Shown here: one piece after another, positions 1-7,949 of the stretch
How the letters are laid out: each line of letters opens with the position of its first letter
Position numbering within the stretch: the first letter of the stretch is position 1
IMG/VR virus record: IMGVR_UViG_3300009168_000009
Coordinates: 1-64,000 of that record
Source: a virus
Length of the DNA stretch: 64,000 bases
Strand: one strand, 5' to 3'
Translations under genes and position numbers: made by a program
Notes under the pieces: model-generated
Databases searched by the model: none
What the model was told of the DNA's origin: nothing
What the model saw: only the letters and a program-made list of their open reading frames with translations

Positions 1-719
1 AGGACGGCCTGGACCACGGCCACGTCCGGCCCGTCATCGCCCTTGCCGAGCACACGGCGATCCTCCGGCGGGGGAGGACGATCCACCAGCTCCGGCGGCT
101 CTGGCGGCTGGATCGGTTCGATCGGCGGCCGGTCGATTGGTGGCCGCGTGGGCGGTGGCTGTGTAGCCAGCTCCTCATCTGCGATCGCCTCGGCGATTGC
201 GACGCAGATCAAGTCGAAGTTCTGCCGGTACAGCCCGACATCGGCTTCCGAATTTACGAAGCAGATTTCGAGCAGCACGGCAGTTTCATCGGTGTTGTTG
301 AGGAACGCCAGATTGCCCGTGTACTTTGGTCCGCGGTTGATGAAGTCGCCGGCATCAGCGATGGCATTGACCACTTGCACCGCGACGGCTTCGCCGCTGT
401 CGGACTTGTAGAAAACCTCGGTGCCGACCGGATTGCTGGTTTGATTGGAGCCGTTGAACGTGGCGCTATTGAAGTGCACGCTCACGTCCAGATCGCGCTG
501 CTGATCGTTGTGGAATCGAACGATGCGATCTAAATTTTCGCTCTGATCATTGCTCACGTCGTCGTGGAATACGACGGTGCCAACGCCGAGCGTGCGCAGA
601 TGCTTGGCGGTCTGATCTACCACGCGGCGGGCTTCGTCCACTTCGTCCAGACCCCAGGGCGATGGGCCTTCGGCGCCGCGAATATAGAGGCCGTGGCCGG
701 ACGAAATGACGATATCCAT
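1..719 (-). CDS. N-acetylmuramoyl-L-alanine amidase endolysin (C-terminus off the left edge)
   Basis: Reading leftward from an ATG at 719, the frame stays open to the window edge (239 codons), so the end is missing. Residues 1-175 fit the Amidase_3 family: SSGHG with His9, a Glu at 26 or 29, SVHFN and LLEICFVNSEAD supply the expected zinc ligands and catalytic Glu. A Pro-rich linker (about 187-222) leads into the start of a PG_binding_1 domain (VLGKGDDGPDVAVVQAVL). By family it cuts the MurNAc-L-alanine bond of peptidoglycan at lysis. No signal peptide is seen, so a holin would be needed for release. It is the last visible gene of the leftward late block. Its ATG directly abuts GGAGGGCACGCCC, a palindromic ribosome-binding segment also found before two tail-fibre-region genes. 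Confidence 0.85.
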   Translation of the reverse strand, partial: MDIVISSGHGLYIRGAEGPSPWGLDEVDEARRVVDQTAKHLRTLGVGTVVFHDDVSNDQSENLDRIVRFHNDQQRDLDVSVHFNSATFNGSNQTSNPVGTEVFYKSDSGEAVAVQVVNAIADAGDFINRGPKYTGNLAFLNNTDETAVLLEICFVNSEADVGLYRQNFDLICVAIAEAIADEELATQPPPTRPPIDRPPIEPIQPPEPPELVDRPPPPEDRRVLGKGDDGPDVAVVQAV

Positions 720-742
720 GGGCGTGCCCTCCTGGGCAGCGA

Positions 743-1018
743 CTAGGCCGGAAACCATGGGTGTATGTACGGAACGACTCGACCTTCTGGGTCCGGCGGT
801 GGCTCGTAAGGCGGCTCTGGAGTGACTTGTCCCGGCAACTCTGGGAACGGCGCGCCCTCCATCCGCTTCATCATTTTCACCATGATGTAATCGAGCTGCG
901 GGCCGACGAATCCGGCGGCGACGCAGCGATCGTACAGCGCCATTCCCTTTTCCTCGCCGAGATAGGCAATGACAGTATTGAGCGCGTCGATGGTCGATTG
1001 GTCGGTCGGTAGCGCCAT
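743..1018 (-). CDS. Hypothetical protein, 91 aa, between tail fibre and endolysin
   Basis: A 91-residue protein I do not recognise. The N-terminal 55 residues look helical (DALNTVIAYLGEEKG, DYIMVKMMKRMEG); the last 35 are Pro-rich (PEPPYEPPPDPEG) and probably extended. It has no signal peptide or membrane segment. Its ATG follows an AAAGGAAATGATGC stretch giving a plausible Shine-Dalgarno. It lies 15 nt after the beta-helix fibre gene and 23 nt before the endolysin start, so it is probably translated from the late mRNA. A small virion or lysis-associated protein is possible; nothing in the sequence decides it. Confidence 0.6.
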   Translation of the reverse strand: MALPTDQSTIDALNTVIAYLGEEKGMALYDRCVAAGFVGPQLDYIMVKMMKRMEGAPFPELPGQVTPEPPYEPPPDPEGRVVPYIHPWFPA

Positions 1019-1033
1019 TGCATCATTTCCTTT

Positions 1034-2422
1034 TTATCCGATTATTTGCCCGCCGTTGCTCGCATAGCCGGCGACGTTGCCGGGAAGCTGCTTGCCTTGC
1101 TTGTAGAGAACGGAATTGCCGTCAATGATGTACTGCGTCGCCGGCACCGCCCCGCCCACGTTGAAGTTGATATATTGCAGGCTGCACACCGAGACGCCGG
1201 TGGCGATCATGTATGCCCCGACGCAATTCAGATCGGTGGTGCTGAATGTGCCGCCAGCCACGTCGGCGCAGCCGGTGTATTGACTGTTTCCGGTGATCGC
1301 AAAAGCGGCATTCACGAAGGCGCTGTTGCCCTGAATGTTCACGTCGCCCGTGTACTGGAACAGCGTCGACGACGCCTGCAAGCTCATCAGATACGTGCCG
1401 GTGTTTGAGGTCACGATCTGAAATCCGACGCGATCCAGCGCCACGACGCTGCGCACCGCAGTCAAAACGTGGGAATAGTTTGGCGGGCCAATCTCTTGAT
1501 ACAGGGTGAGATTGCTAAGGCGCGCGCTGCATGAATTGAAGGCCATGGCGGCGTAGTTTGCGCCGCCGCCGTAGAACTCATGGATGCGATACTGCCAGCG
1601 ATCCCCGCCGCCCGCGCCTTCGACCGACACGCTGCCGCCGAACGGTCCAAGCTGGGCACCAACATAGTCGCCAGGAATGCCGAGCTTGATGTTGAGGGTG
1701 AACAGCGGCGTGACCATGAACCGCGTTGCGGCGGCATAGAACGCGCCGGAAATGGTGCGGAATGCATGTTGCGGATCGTTGCTGGTGCCGTCGCCGGTGG
1801 TGTCGTTGCCGTCGGTACGCACCCACATATCCAGCGCGCCGATTTTCAGCTGCGGCACCTGCGAGGCGACGAGGCCGATCATGTAGAACGCATCTTGCCA
1901 GTACGCGCACAGGAACGGCCGGTCGCGCAGAATGTCGCCGGACTGCAGCTCTTGCCCGTCATTGCGATAGAGCGGGACGTAGCCCAGACCATTAAAGTTG
2001 AGCCGCACGTGCTTCTGATTTTTCGCCACGTTCTGCAGCGTCAGCACCGGCGCGAGGAAGTTGTTGTAGCGCGTGGTCGGCGGATCGAGCGCGACGGTGA
2101 AGTGAAAGGCGTCGACGACTGCGGGCAGCATGGTGCTGCCCTTGGGCAAGCCGCGCTGGATCAGGTAGCGCGTGGCCAATTCCAGATTGCGCAACGACGC
2201 CATCCGATAGGCCAGCTCGGCGCGATCAACGACGGATTCGACTTCGCTGATCAGCGAGTTGATAACGTGCGGCCGCAGTCTGACATCGCAGCCATTGCCG
2301 TAGTACAGCGCGGAGGTATCGACCGGCACGATCGCCGGGGGGTACGCCTGGGCGGGATTGTTCGGTGTCCCCGCATTGGGCGGGAGGCCGCCGTCATATT
2401 GATATGGAAAGATGCCGCCCAT
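1034..2422 (-). CDS. Putative tail fibre/tailspike with parallel beta-helix character
   Basis: The 462-residue protein begins MGGIFPYQYDGG, similar to the start of the 485-aa fibre upstream (MAGIFPASDKNG), suggesting a shared attachment segment. Around residues 200-220 it carries WVRTDGNDTTGDGTSNDPQ, the typical opening of pectin-lyase-like phage fibres, followed by Ser/Thr/Asn-rich repeats to about 440 consistent with a right-handed beta-helix. Such proteins bind or digest host surface glycans. It lies downstream of the baseplate genes with the other fibre genes, matching its probable place at the tail tip. No catalytic residues can be assigned by eye. Confidence 0.7.
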   Translation of the reverse strand: MGGIFPYQYDGGLPPNAGTPNNPAQAYPPAIVPVDTSALYYGNGCDVRLRPHVINSLISEVESVVDRAELAYRMASLRNLELATRYLIQRGLPKGSTMLPAVVDAFHFTVALDPPTTRYNNFLAPVLTLQNVAKNQKHVRLNFNGLGYVPLYRNDGQELQSGDILRDRPFLCAYWQDAFYMIGLVASQVPQLKIGALDMWVRTDGNDTTGDGTSNDPQHAFRTISGAFYAAATRFMVTPLFTLNIKLGIPGDYVGAQLGPFGGSVSVEGAGGGDRWQYRIHEFYGGGANYAAMAFNSCSARLSNLTLYQEIGPPNYSHVLTAVRSVVALDRVGFQIVTSNTGTYLMSLQASSTLFQYTGDVNIQGNSAFVNAAFAITGNSQYTGCADVAGGTFSTTDLNCVGAYMIATGVSVCSLQYINFNVGGAVPATQYIIDGNSVLYKQGKQLPGNVAGYASNGGQIIG

Positions 2423-2434
2423 TGCGTGCTCCGA

Positions 2435-2953
2435 TTACTTCTGCGGCGGGGAGGGCCACAGCCCCTCGATGATCTCCTGCACGTCTTGATCGTTGCCGCC
2501 TGCCTTGCGCAGAAGCGCGGACAGCTTGTCGAGGGCGGCGGCGCGGCGCGCGCGCAGCGGGATCAGTGCGTCATTTGCCTTTTTGAGTTCATCGGCAATC
2601 CTGGCGTTTTCCGCCTGTACGAACGCCTCCCGCTTTTCGTTTACGGCCGCCACCTGTGCGTCGATCAGCTCCTGCTGTTGCTCCAGCTCGGCTTGCATGA
2701 CGACATCGGCGCGCGCGAGGACGGCATCAGCGAATGGCCACGGCATCGGGCCGCCGTCGATCACATTGCCGTCGGCATCGATCAGCGGGTGGCGCTTGTC
2801 TTGTTCGTAAATCCGTTGCGCGAAGCGTTGCTCCAACTGCGGGAAAGGTTGGCCGAACAATTTAGAAAATTGGTCCGGCGTAAGCGAATAGTGCCCGGCG
2901 GCAGTCCGCAGCCAAACGAGGGCATCGGGGAATGTGAGCTGATGAAACATCAT
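2435..2953 (-). CDS. Hypothetical tail-fibre-associated protein with coiled coil
   Basis: A 172-residue protein between two fibre genes. Residues about 85-150 form a long charged helix (ELEQQQELIDAQVAAVNEKR and following heptads), so a coiled-coil oligomer is likely. The N-terminal third (LTFPDALVWLRTAAGHYSLT) is unlike known fibre chaperones that I can recall. Its position is where many phages keep a fibre-assembly chaperone or a fibre hinge protein, but this is inference from context. The start codon directly follows GAGGGCGCGCCC, the palindromic segment shared with the genes starting at 719 and 4421. Confidence 0.65.
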   Translation of the reverse strand: MMFHQLTFPDALVWLRTAAGHYSLTPDQFSKLFGQPFPQLEQRFAQRIYEQDKRHPLIDADGNVIDGGPMPWPFADAVLARADVVMQAELEQQQELIDAQVAAVNEKREAFVQAENARIADELKKANDALIPLRARRAAALDKLSALLRKAGGNDQDVQEIIEGLWPSPPQK

Positions 2954-2963
2954 GGGCGCGCCC

Positions 2964-4421
2964 TCACAGCTTGATCATGATGTTTAAGAAGGTGGTCGGC
3001 TGCACGATCGAGAATGGGACGTTGCCGCCCTGGTTGCCGAGGACGATTCCGATCGGGGAGGCATTGACGGTGACTTGCTGCGAGTAGCCGCCCCATAGGC
3101 CGACGTTGTAGGTGCTGCCGCCCTCGATCGAAACATAGCTCGCGGTGATGTTGTAGTTGTAGTTGCCCTGCGCGAAATGGGTATGATTCGGATCGGTGAC
3201 ACCGTGGGTGTGCGCGGCGTGCTCGCCGCCGCTGAAGGTGTAGGTTTCCGCGCCCTGGACGTTGCCGAGTGGACGAGCGGTGAGGCCGAGCCCGCTGCCG
3301 GCAACCGCCAGCGCGCGGCCCAGCATTTTGGTTAGGCCGATCTTTTTATGCGCGTCGAAATCCGCCTTCGCGCCAGTGCCGCGACCGCCCGGCGTCACCG
3401 GCGCATTGGTGTTGTTGATATTGGTCCAGATCAGAATGAACAGAGCTTCGCAATCGGCATTGGCGCGCGTGGTCGCGCCTGACGTGGCATCGCCGATGGT
3501 GCCATCGTTCGCCATCACCCAACCGGGATCGGCGACGGTCTTTAGTGTCAGCTTGGCGTCGCCGGTCGAAAAGTTGGCGGTGGCCAACAGCGCCTTGACG
3601 AACTCGACCGTCACCAGCTGCTTGTTGTCGGCGGGCTCGACTGGCGTGGGCGCTTTCGGTACGCCGGTGAACACCGGCGAGGCCAGCGGAGCGTAGGCCG
3701 AGAGATCGACACCGCCGCCACCGCCGGAGCCCATGGCGATGTCTACATAGTTCTTGGTGGCGACCTCGGTTGGTCCGAGCGGATCACGGTACGCGAACAG
3801 CGGCCCTCCCAGATTGCCGCCGCCGAGTGGAAGCACCCGCAGCCAAGTCCCCTCAAAGCGGCCATAGGCGAACGTGTCGTGAGGCGCGTCGCCGAATTGC
3901 GGCGCGTGGGCATCCACGTAACTCTTGGTTGCCGCCTGGGAATCGAGGGTCGGATCGCCCGGCAGGACCAGTGGCCCCGTCATGGTGTCGCCGGCACGAT
4001 CGACCTTGGCGTTGTTGATTGGGACGACCGCCGCAGCGGCGGTGGCGTCAACGTAGCCCTTGGTCGCCGCCTCGAGCGGCGCTTCTGGGTCGCCGGCCAG
4101 GACCAGCGTGCCGGTCATGGTGTCGCCGGCACGCAGCACCCGTTCGTCAATGCTCGCGTCGTAGGTTTGGAACGTGTCGCGGATCGCTTGACCGAGATTG
4201 TCAACGCGGTTGGCGTTGTAGGGCACGCCGAGATAATCCACGGCCGCCAGAATCTCGGAAATGCCGGCGTTCACCGCGCAGTCGGTGAGGATCGTGGTGC
4301 AGTCGTTTTTGTAGTAGAGCGGCCCCTCGCCGATGACGGCATTCTGCGGACTGTAGCCGTTGCAGACGTTGCCACCGGGCGGCGCGCCGTTCTTGTCGCT
4401 CGCTGGGAATATGCCGGCCAC
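2964..4421 (-). CDS. Tail fibre/collar-type receptor-binding protein
   Basis: This 485-residue protein has a modular fibre architecture. Residues about 95-215 hold three repeats of the form RAGDTMTG-L-L-GDP ... AATKGYVDA, a shaft repeat common in phage tail fibres. The C-terminal half (WVMANDGTIGDATSG onward) resembles phage tail-collar or short-fibre receptor-binding heads, with a Gly/Ser/Asn-rich tip rich in His (EHAAHTHGVTDPNHTH), which in related fibres lines the trimer axis and may bind metal. Translation starts at a GTG at 4421 that abuts GGAGGGCGCGCCC. It is expected at the baseplate, recognising the host surface. Confidence 0.8.
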   Translation of the reverse strand: MAGIFPASDKNGAPPGGNVCNGYSPQNAVIGEGPLYYKNDCTTILTDCAVNAGISEILAAVDYLGVPYNANRVDNLGQAIRDTFQTYDASIDERVLRAGDTMTGTLVLAGDPEAPLEAATKGYVDATAAAAVVPINNAKVDRAGDTMTGPLVLPGDPTLDSQAATKSYVDAHAPQFGDAPHDTFAYGRFEGTWLRVLPLGGGNLGGPLFAYRDPLGPTEVATKNYVDIAMGSGGGGGVDLSAYAPLASPVFTGVPKAPTPVEPADNKQLVTVEFVKALLATANFSTGDAKLTLKTVADPGWVMANDGTIGDATSGATTRANADCEALFILIWTNINNTNAPVTPGGRGTGAKADFDAHKKIGLTKMLGRALAVAGSGLGLTARPLGNVQGAETYTFSGGEHAAHTHGVTDPNHTHFAQGNYNYNITASYVSIEGGSTYNVGLWGGYSQQVTVNASPIGIVLGNQGGNVPFSIVQPTTFLNIMIKL

Positions 4422-4486
4422 GGGCGCGCCCTCCAGATTGCGGTTTTATACGATCCGGGGCGTTCCGGCTATAGTTTAGGGTTGAC

Positions 4487-5464
4487 CTAGAGCGTGATGC
4501 AGTCCTCGGGATTGCATTCGTAGACGCACCAGAACACGCCGCGAAGGCCCTCTAACAGCTTGGGCAGCAGCCATTTCGTGAAGGCTTCGTACAGCTCTGG
4601 ATCGTGCGGCAGCGTCTGCGCCTGGGTCGGAATGTTGCAATTTTCCGGTATCTGAACTTCGGCCGGGCAGTAGACGATATTGAGCGACGGCCACACCCCG
4701 AAGCAGGCCGCCGGCTTGATCACCGGGTTGTTCATGATGGTCGGATCGGGCGGGCAGGCGAAGACCGGCGGGCACGTGCCCTCGTCACGCGCCATGCTCC
4801 ACCAGCCGATCGGTCCGCAGTTCATGTCGCCGGCATAGTGCATCGTCATGTCCACGCCGAAGCGGGCGGCAACCTTGGTCAGAAATTCCCAGTTGATCGG
4901 GCCGCCGTAGTACCGCAGCTGCAGCATGAAGCAGATCAGGAACTTGAGCATCGGCTCGGAGAAGCCGGGGCCGCACGGATCGGGATGCTTGATCCCCATG
5001 CGATCGGCCCAGCGCCGAACCAGCTGCTCGGCGGTGCAGGGATTGAGCTCGCGAAGCATGGCACACAACGCCTGCAGCATGGTGTAGGCGCCGGTTGCAA
5101 AGCAGTCGACCACGGCGAGCTGCGGCGCGACTGGATCGATCTGGCACGGGATGTTGCGTTCCTCGCAGCAGCCGCCGAAGATCAGCTGCTCGCATCCCAC
5201 CTTTGAACATCCGACCGTGATCGATGTGTAAACCGCCGAGACTTCGATCGCCGGCACCAGCGTGGTGTTGTACGGATCGCCTTCCGGCAGCAGCTGCCGC
5301 ACCTGACAAACCAAGTCCCACTCCGTGAAGTCGCACGGCGACGGCCCGCAGCAGCCGTCTGGGATGTAGCACTGAATCGCCGGCTCATCCGGCCCGCTGA
5401 AATTCTTTTCCGGCGGCAGCGGACAGCAGTACGGCGCTTCGTTGGGAACGGTGGGGGCTAACAT
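4487..5464 (-). CDS. Baseplate protein, Mu gp48 / YmfQ (DUF2313)-like by position; very Cys-rich
   Basis: The gene directly follows the gp47-like baseplate gene with a 7-nt overlap, the position of Mu gp48/P2 gpI. Length (325 aa) exceeds the usual about 200. The middle (ALCAMLRELNPCTAEQLVRR, then FLICFMLQLRYYGG and WEFLTKVAARFG) fits the family's helical pattern with a variable C-terminal extension. By hand count 26 residues are Cys, including CC pairs and a CVYEC-type C-terminus, about 8 percent, exceptional for a cytoplasmically assembled virion protein. The family links the baseplate wedge to tail fibres. Family assignment rests mainly on synteny and should be checked by profile search. 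Confidence 0.65.
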   Translation of the reverse strand: MLAPTVPNEAPYCCPLPPEKNFSGPDEPAIQCYIPDGCCGPSPCDFTEWDLVCQVRQLLPEGDPYNTTLVPAIEVSAVYTSITVGCSKVGCEQLIFGGCCEERNIPCQIDPVAPQLAVVDCFATGAYTMLQALCAMLRELNPCTAEQLVRRWADRMGIKHPDPCGPGFSEPMLKFLICFMLQLRYYGGPINWEFLTKVAARFGVDMTMHYAGDMNCGPIGWWSMARDEGTCPPVFACPPDPTIMNNPVIKPAACFGVWPSLNIVYCPAEVQIPENCNIPTQAQTLPHDPELYEAFTKWLLPKLLEGLRGVFWCVYECNPEDCITL

Positions 5465-6807
5465 CGTTCTGGCGGCTCGTTGCGCAGTGCCAGCGCGTTG
5501 ATGGTGCCGAGCCGCTGCATCAGCTCGGCGGCTTTGCGGATGGTTTCAAGTTCGTCTTGCGTCAGCTGCGGCGCGAGCGGTGGCGCGAGCTGCGGCAATG
5601 GATTGATTTCGGGAGCGGGCGCATCGGTGACCACGACTTCGCCGAGCACCGGGAACACGCCGCATTCCAGCACGATGTAGGCGTCATCTTGCCGGCGCAC
5701 GGCCTCGGGCGGATCGAATGTGAACGTCACCGTGGAGAAGCATGGATCGCCAACAGCGCCGTACACCGCCGCACGCAGATGCTCGCGGCAGATCGGCGAG
5801 CCGACGCAATACATGATCCGAATGTACGTGTTGAGCGCCTTGATGATGCGGTCGATCGCGATGTCATCGCAGCCACGGAAGCAATAGCCGGTGACGTTGA
5901 TCTTGACCGGCGCGCCGCAACGATAGGTGCCCTGCACTCCGACTGGCGCGAGCCCTTCGCCCTTGCCGACGTTCCTGCCCCACATCCACCAATTCATTTC
6001 GTCGATCACTTCTCCCGGCGGCACGCCATAGGGAGCGGTGACAGCATCGCCGTAGACGCCCTCGAAAAACGGATAGATGACCAAGTAGGTCGGATCGCAG
6101 CAGCCCTCGCATTCATCGGTGCAGGCGCGCGTGACGCCGGGATAGCGCAGCGTCTCGGTGATGTACCATTTTTCGTTCGTGGACAGGATCATCGAGCTTT
6201 CAGCGGCCAGCACCCGCGCGCGCAGCATGTCGCACGTCTCGTTGCTGGTGCCGCCGATCATGCCGTTGCCGATGACAAGGCCCTCGGGATCGATCCCCGG
6301 CAGCGTGGTCGCCACCGTCAGGGGCGAGCCAACGCCCAGATTGAACTCGCCGCCGGGGAGTGCAGCGACAATCCGGAGCACGGCCCGGCCGGTGCTGTCG
6401 AGCAGCGTTGGATTGAACGTCACGCCAGGATCGAGCTTGTATTCCCGCGAGGAGGCGCCGACGAAACGGATATTCGGCGGGATCGGTGCCGCTGGCGTCC
6501 CGCTGATCGAGACGTAGCCCTTGGCGCGCGTTGCGCCGCGCAAGTTGATGCCAATGCGCGCGGCGTAGCGAATGAGATTGTCGCAGCACATGGTAGCGGC
6601 GTCGTTTTCTTTCAGCGCCTGCGTGACCCAGCCGTGCATGAGATTGACGGTGCCGGCCATCACGAAGGCCAGCACGTCCTCGGTGGTCATCGGCAATACC
6701 GGCGCACCGCCCAGGAGTCGCCGGCTCAACTCGGTGGAGATGTCGTCGTGCAGCTCGGCGATCGAGGGGCGCGGCAGAACACAAGTGATGTCAGTCATAA
6801 CCGGCAT
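5458..6807 (-). CDS. Baseplate J-like wedge protein (Mu gp47 family)
   Basis: The 449-residue length, order and motifs fit Baseplate_J. An N-terminal helical part (VNLMHGWVTQALKENDAA, then LIRYAARIGINLRGATRAKG) leads to YVSISGTPAAPIPPNIRF, the family's conserved 'no-gap' beta segment, and a central repeat that normally wraps the hub. It forms the wedge that switches conformation when the sheath contracts. About 16 Cys are present, including a DECEGCC cluster, more than usual. It lies between gp46-like and gp48-like genes in the Mu order and overlaps the next gene by 7 nt. Confidence 0.88.
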   Translation of the reverse strand: MPVMTDITCVLPRPSIAELHDDISTELSRRLLGGAPVLPMTTEDVLAFVMAGTVNLMHGWVTQALKENDAATMCCDNLIRYAARIGINLRGATRAKGYVSISGTPAAPIPPNIRFVGASSREYKLDPGVTFNPTLLDSTGRAVLRIVAALPGGEFNLGVGSPLTVATTLPGIDPEGLVIGNGMIGGTSNETCDMLRARVLAAESSMILSTNEKWYITETLRYPGVTRACTDECEGCCDPTYLVIYPFFEGVYGDAVTAPYGVPPGEVIDEMNWWMWGRNVGKGEGLAPVGVQGTYRCGAPVKINVTGYCFRGCDDIAIDRIIKALNTYIRIMYCVGSPICREHLRAAVYGAVGDPCFSTVTFTFDPPEAVRRQDDAYIVLECGVFPVLGEVVVTDAPAPEINPLPQLAPPLAPQLTQDELETIRKAAELMQRLGTINALALRNEPPERC

Positions 6808-6810
6808 GGC

Positions 6811-7527
6811 TCACCCCCTGATGTTTCGGTCGTATGGATCATTGCCAAACCAATCGGGACCGACGCGCAGGCGCGGATAATGCCACACCGGAGGCACCGT
6901 GGTCTTGCCGGTATATTCCTCCCAAAGATAGGTCGAGTCCGGCAACGCCGAGCCCTGCACCACTAGCGACGCCGTGCCCAGGCCGGGGCCTTTGAGCACG
7001 ACTTCCAGCCGCATCACGTGGCGCGAAATATACCACGGCATGACATCGATCTTTGAGGCGATGCCCCAGGTCAGCAGGTAGGAGATCGCTTCGAGTGCAT
7101 ACTGTCTGGCCATCATCAGCGTCTGGTTGTTGACGTGATTCCATTGCAACGCCCACAGTTTCGAGCCGCTGATAAAGGACGAGCCGCGACTGCCGACATA
7201 ATCGCCGCCACGAAAAGAGTCTGCCCACCAGCCGCCGGCCCGGCTGTGATCGATGAACGGCGGCGCTTCGTTGCACTCAACTTGCCCGCGCGTGAACAGC
7301 TGAGTGATCACCCATCCACGCAACCAGTCACGGCGATCGAGCGTGCCGCTGGCGGTGACGTTGAGATTGGGATCGCCCTCCTGAATGCCCTCGCAATTCC
7401 CCGGCCGGCACAACGGAATCCGGCGGCTGGAAATTGGCGGCTGGAACAGCGGGAAGTTCGCGGTGCGGCAGCGTGTCGGCGCTGGCTCGCAGAGATTCTG
7501 CGGCGGGCTGTATGTGATCATCGTCAT
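6811..7527 (-). CDS. Baseplate protein, Mu gp46-like
   Basis: Residues about 88-145 (AGGWWADSFRGG, GSKLWALQWN, QYALEAISYLLTWG) match the signature of the Phage GP46 family, in which RRGWWGD and GSRLWLL are typical. The family belongs to the Mu/P2-type baseplate, next to gp47, corresponding to P2 gpW/T4 gp25-type proteins that start sheath assembly. At 238 aa it is longer than Mu gp46 because of an N-terminal Cys/Pro-rich extension (residues 1-50) and a C-terminal tail. It ends 3 nt before the gp47-like start, suggesting coupled translation. Confidence 0.85.
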   Translation of the reverse strand: MTMITYSPPQNLCEPAPTRCRTANFPLFQPPISSRRIPLCRPGNCEGIQEGDPNLNVTASGTLDRRDWLRGWVITQLFTRGQVECNEAPPFIDHSRAGGWWADSFRGGDYVGSRGSSFISGSKLWALQWNHVNNQTLMMARQYALEAISYLLTWGIASKIDVMPWYISRHVMRLEVVLKGPGLGTASLVVQGSALPDSTYLWEEYTGKTTVPPVWHYPRLRVGPDWFGNDPYDRNIRG

Positions 7528-7539
7528 GGCCGGTCGTCC

Positions 7540-7938
7540 CTATGCGAAGATTTCATTGGCGCGTTCCTGCGTGAGCACGCCGGCAGCGACAAGATCGATC
7601 TTAAAATTTTTCACCTTGGTTCGCGTCATATCAATAACGGCATCGGAGGTGATGACGGCTAAATCCTTTCCGGTCTTGCCGTTGTCGGACATGCATCGAT
7701 CTTGCAGCAGGCGATATTCTGCATTCGTCCACCGCGCCAGCCATTCCGTCGTCGCCGGCCTCCCCGGCACCGAGATCGGAATGGTGGCAATCACGTTGTC
7801 GGCGGCGGTGATTTGCGACGGCACGGCTTCCGGCGCCGCCGCATAGGACCAGCTGCTGCGTTCGTCGGAGATCGGAACGAAGGCAGATATGATCGGGCAG
7901 ACTTTGGCGATCTCCTGGCGCAGATAGCCGGCGTCCAT
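7540..7938 (-). CDS. Hypothetical protein, 132 aa, in baseplate operon
   Basis: Inserted between the gp45-like spike gene and the gp46-like gene, where Mu has none. The protein is mixed alpha/beta with no membrane segment. WLARWTNAEYRLLQDR and TRTKVKNFKIDLVAAGVLTQERANEIFA look helical, the latter like a short C-terminal helix-turn-helix-shaped packing motif rather than a DNA-binding domain. I do not recognise a family. Position and operon suggest a baseplate component or assembly factor. Confidence 0.65.
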   Translation of the reverse strand: MDAGYLRQEIAKVCPIISAFVPISDERSSWSYAAAPEAVPSQITAADNVIATIPISVPGRPATTEWLARWTNAEYRLLQDRCMSDNGKTGKDLAVITSDAVIDMTRTKVKNFKIDLVAAGVLTQERANEIFA

Positions 7939-7949
7939 AATCTATACCC

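Noticed and set aside
1580-2974. Long rightward open frame (464 codons) opposite the fibre genes
   Set aside because: It is antisense to two clearly protein-like leftward genes, has no domain pattern and is explained by high GC.
5557-6966. Rightward frame of 469 codons opposite the gp47-like gene
   Set aside because: Composition is Arg/Ala/His-rich without structure; the leftward baseplate gene is certain.
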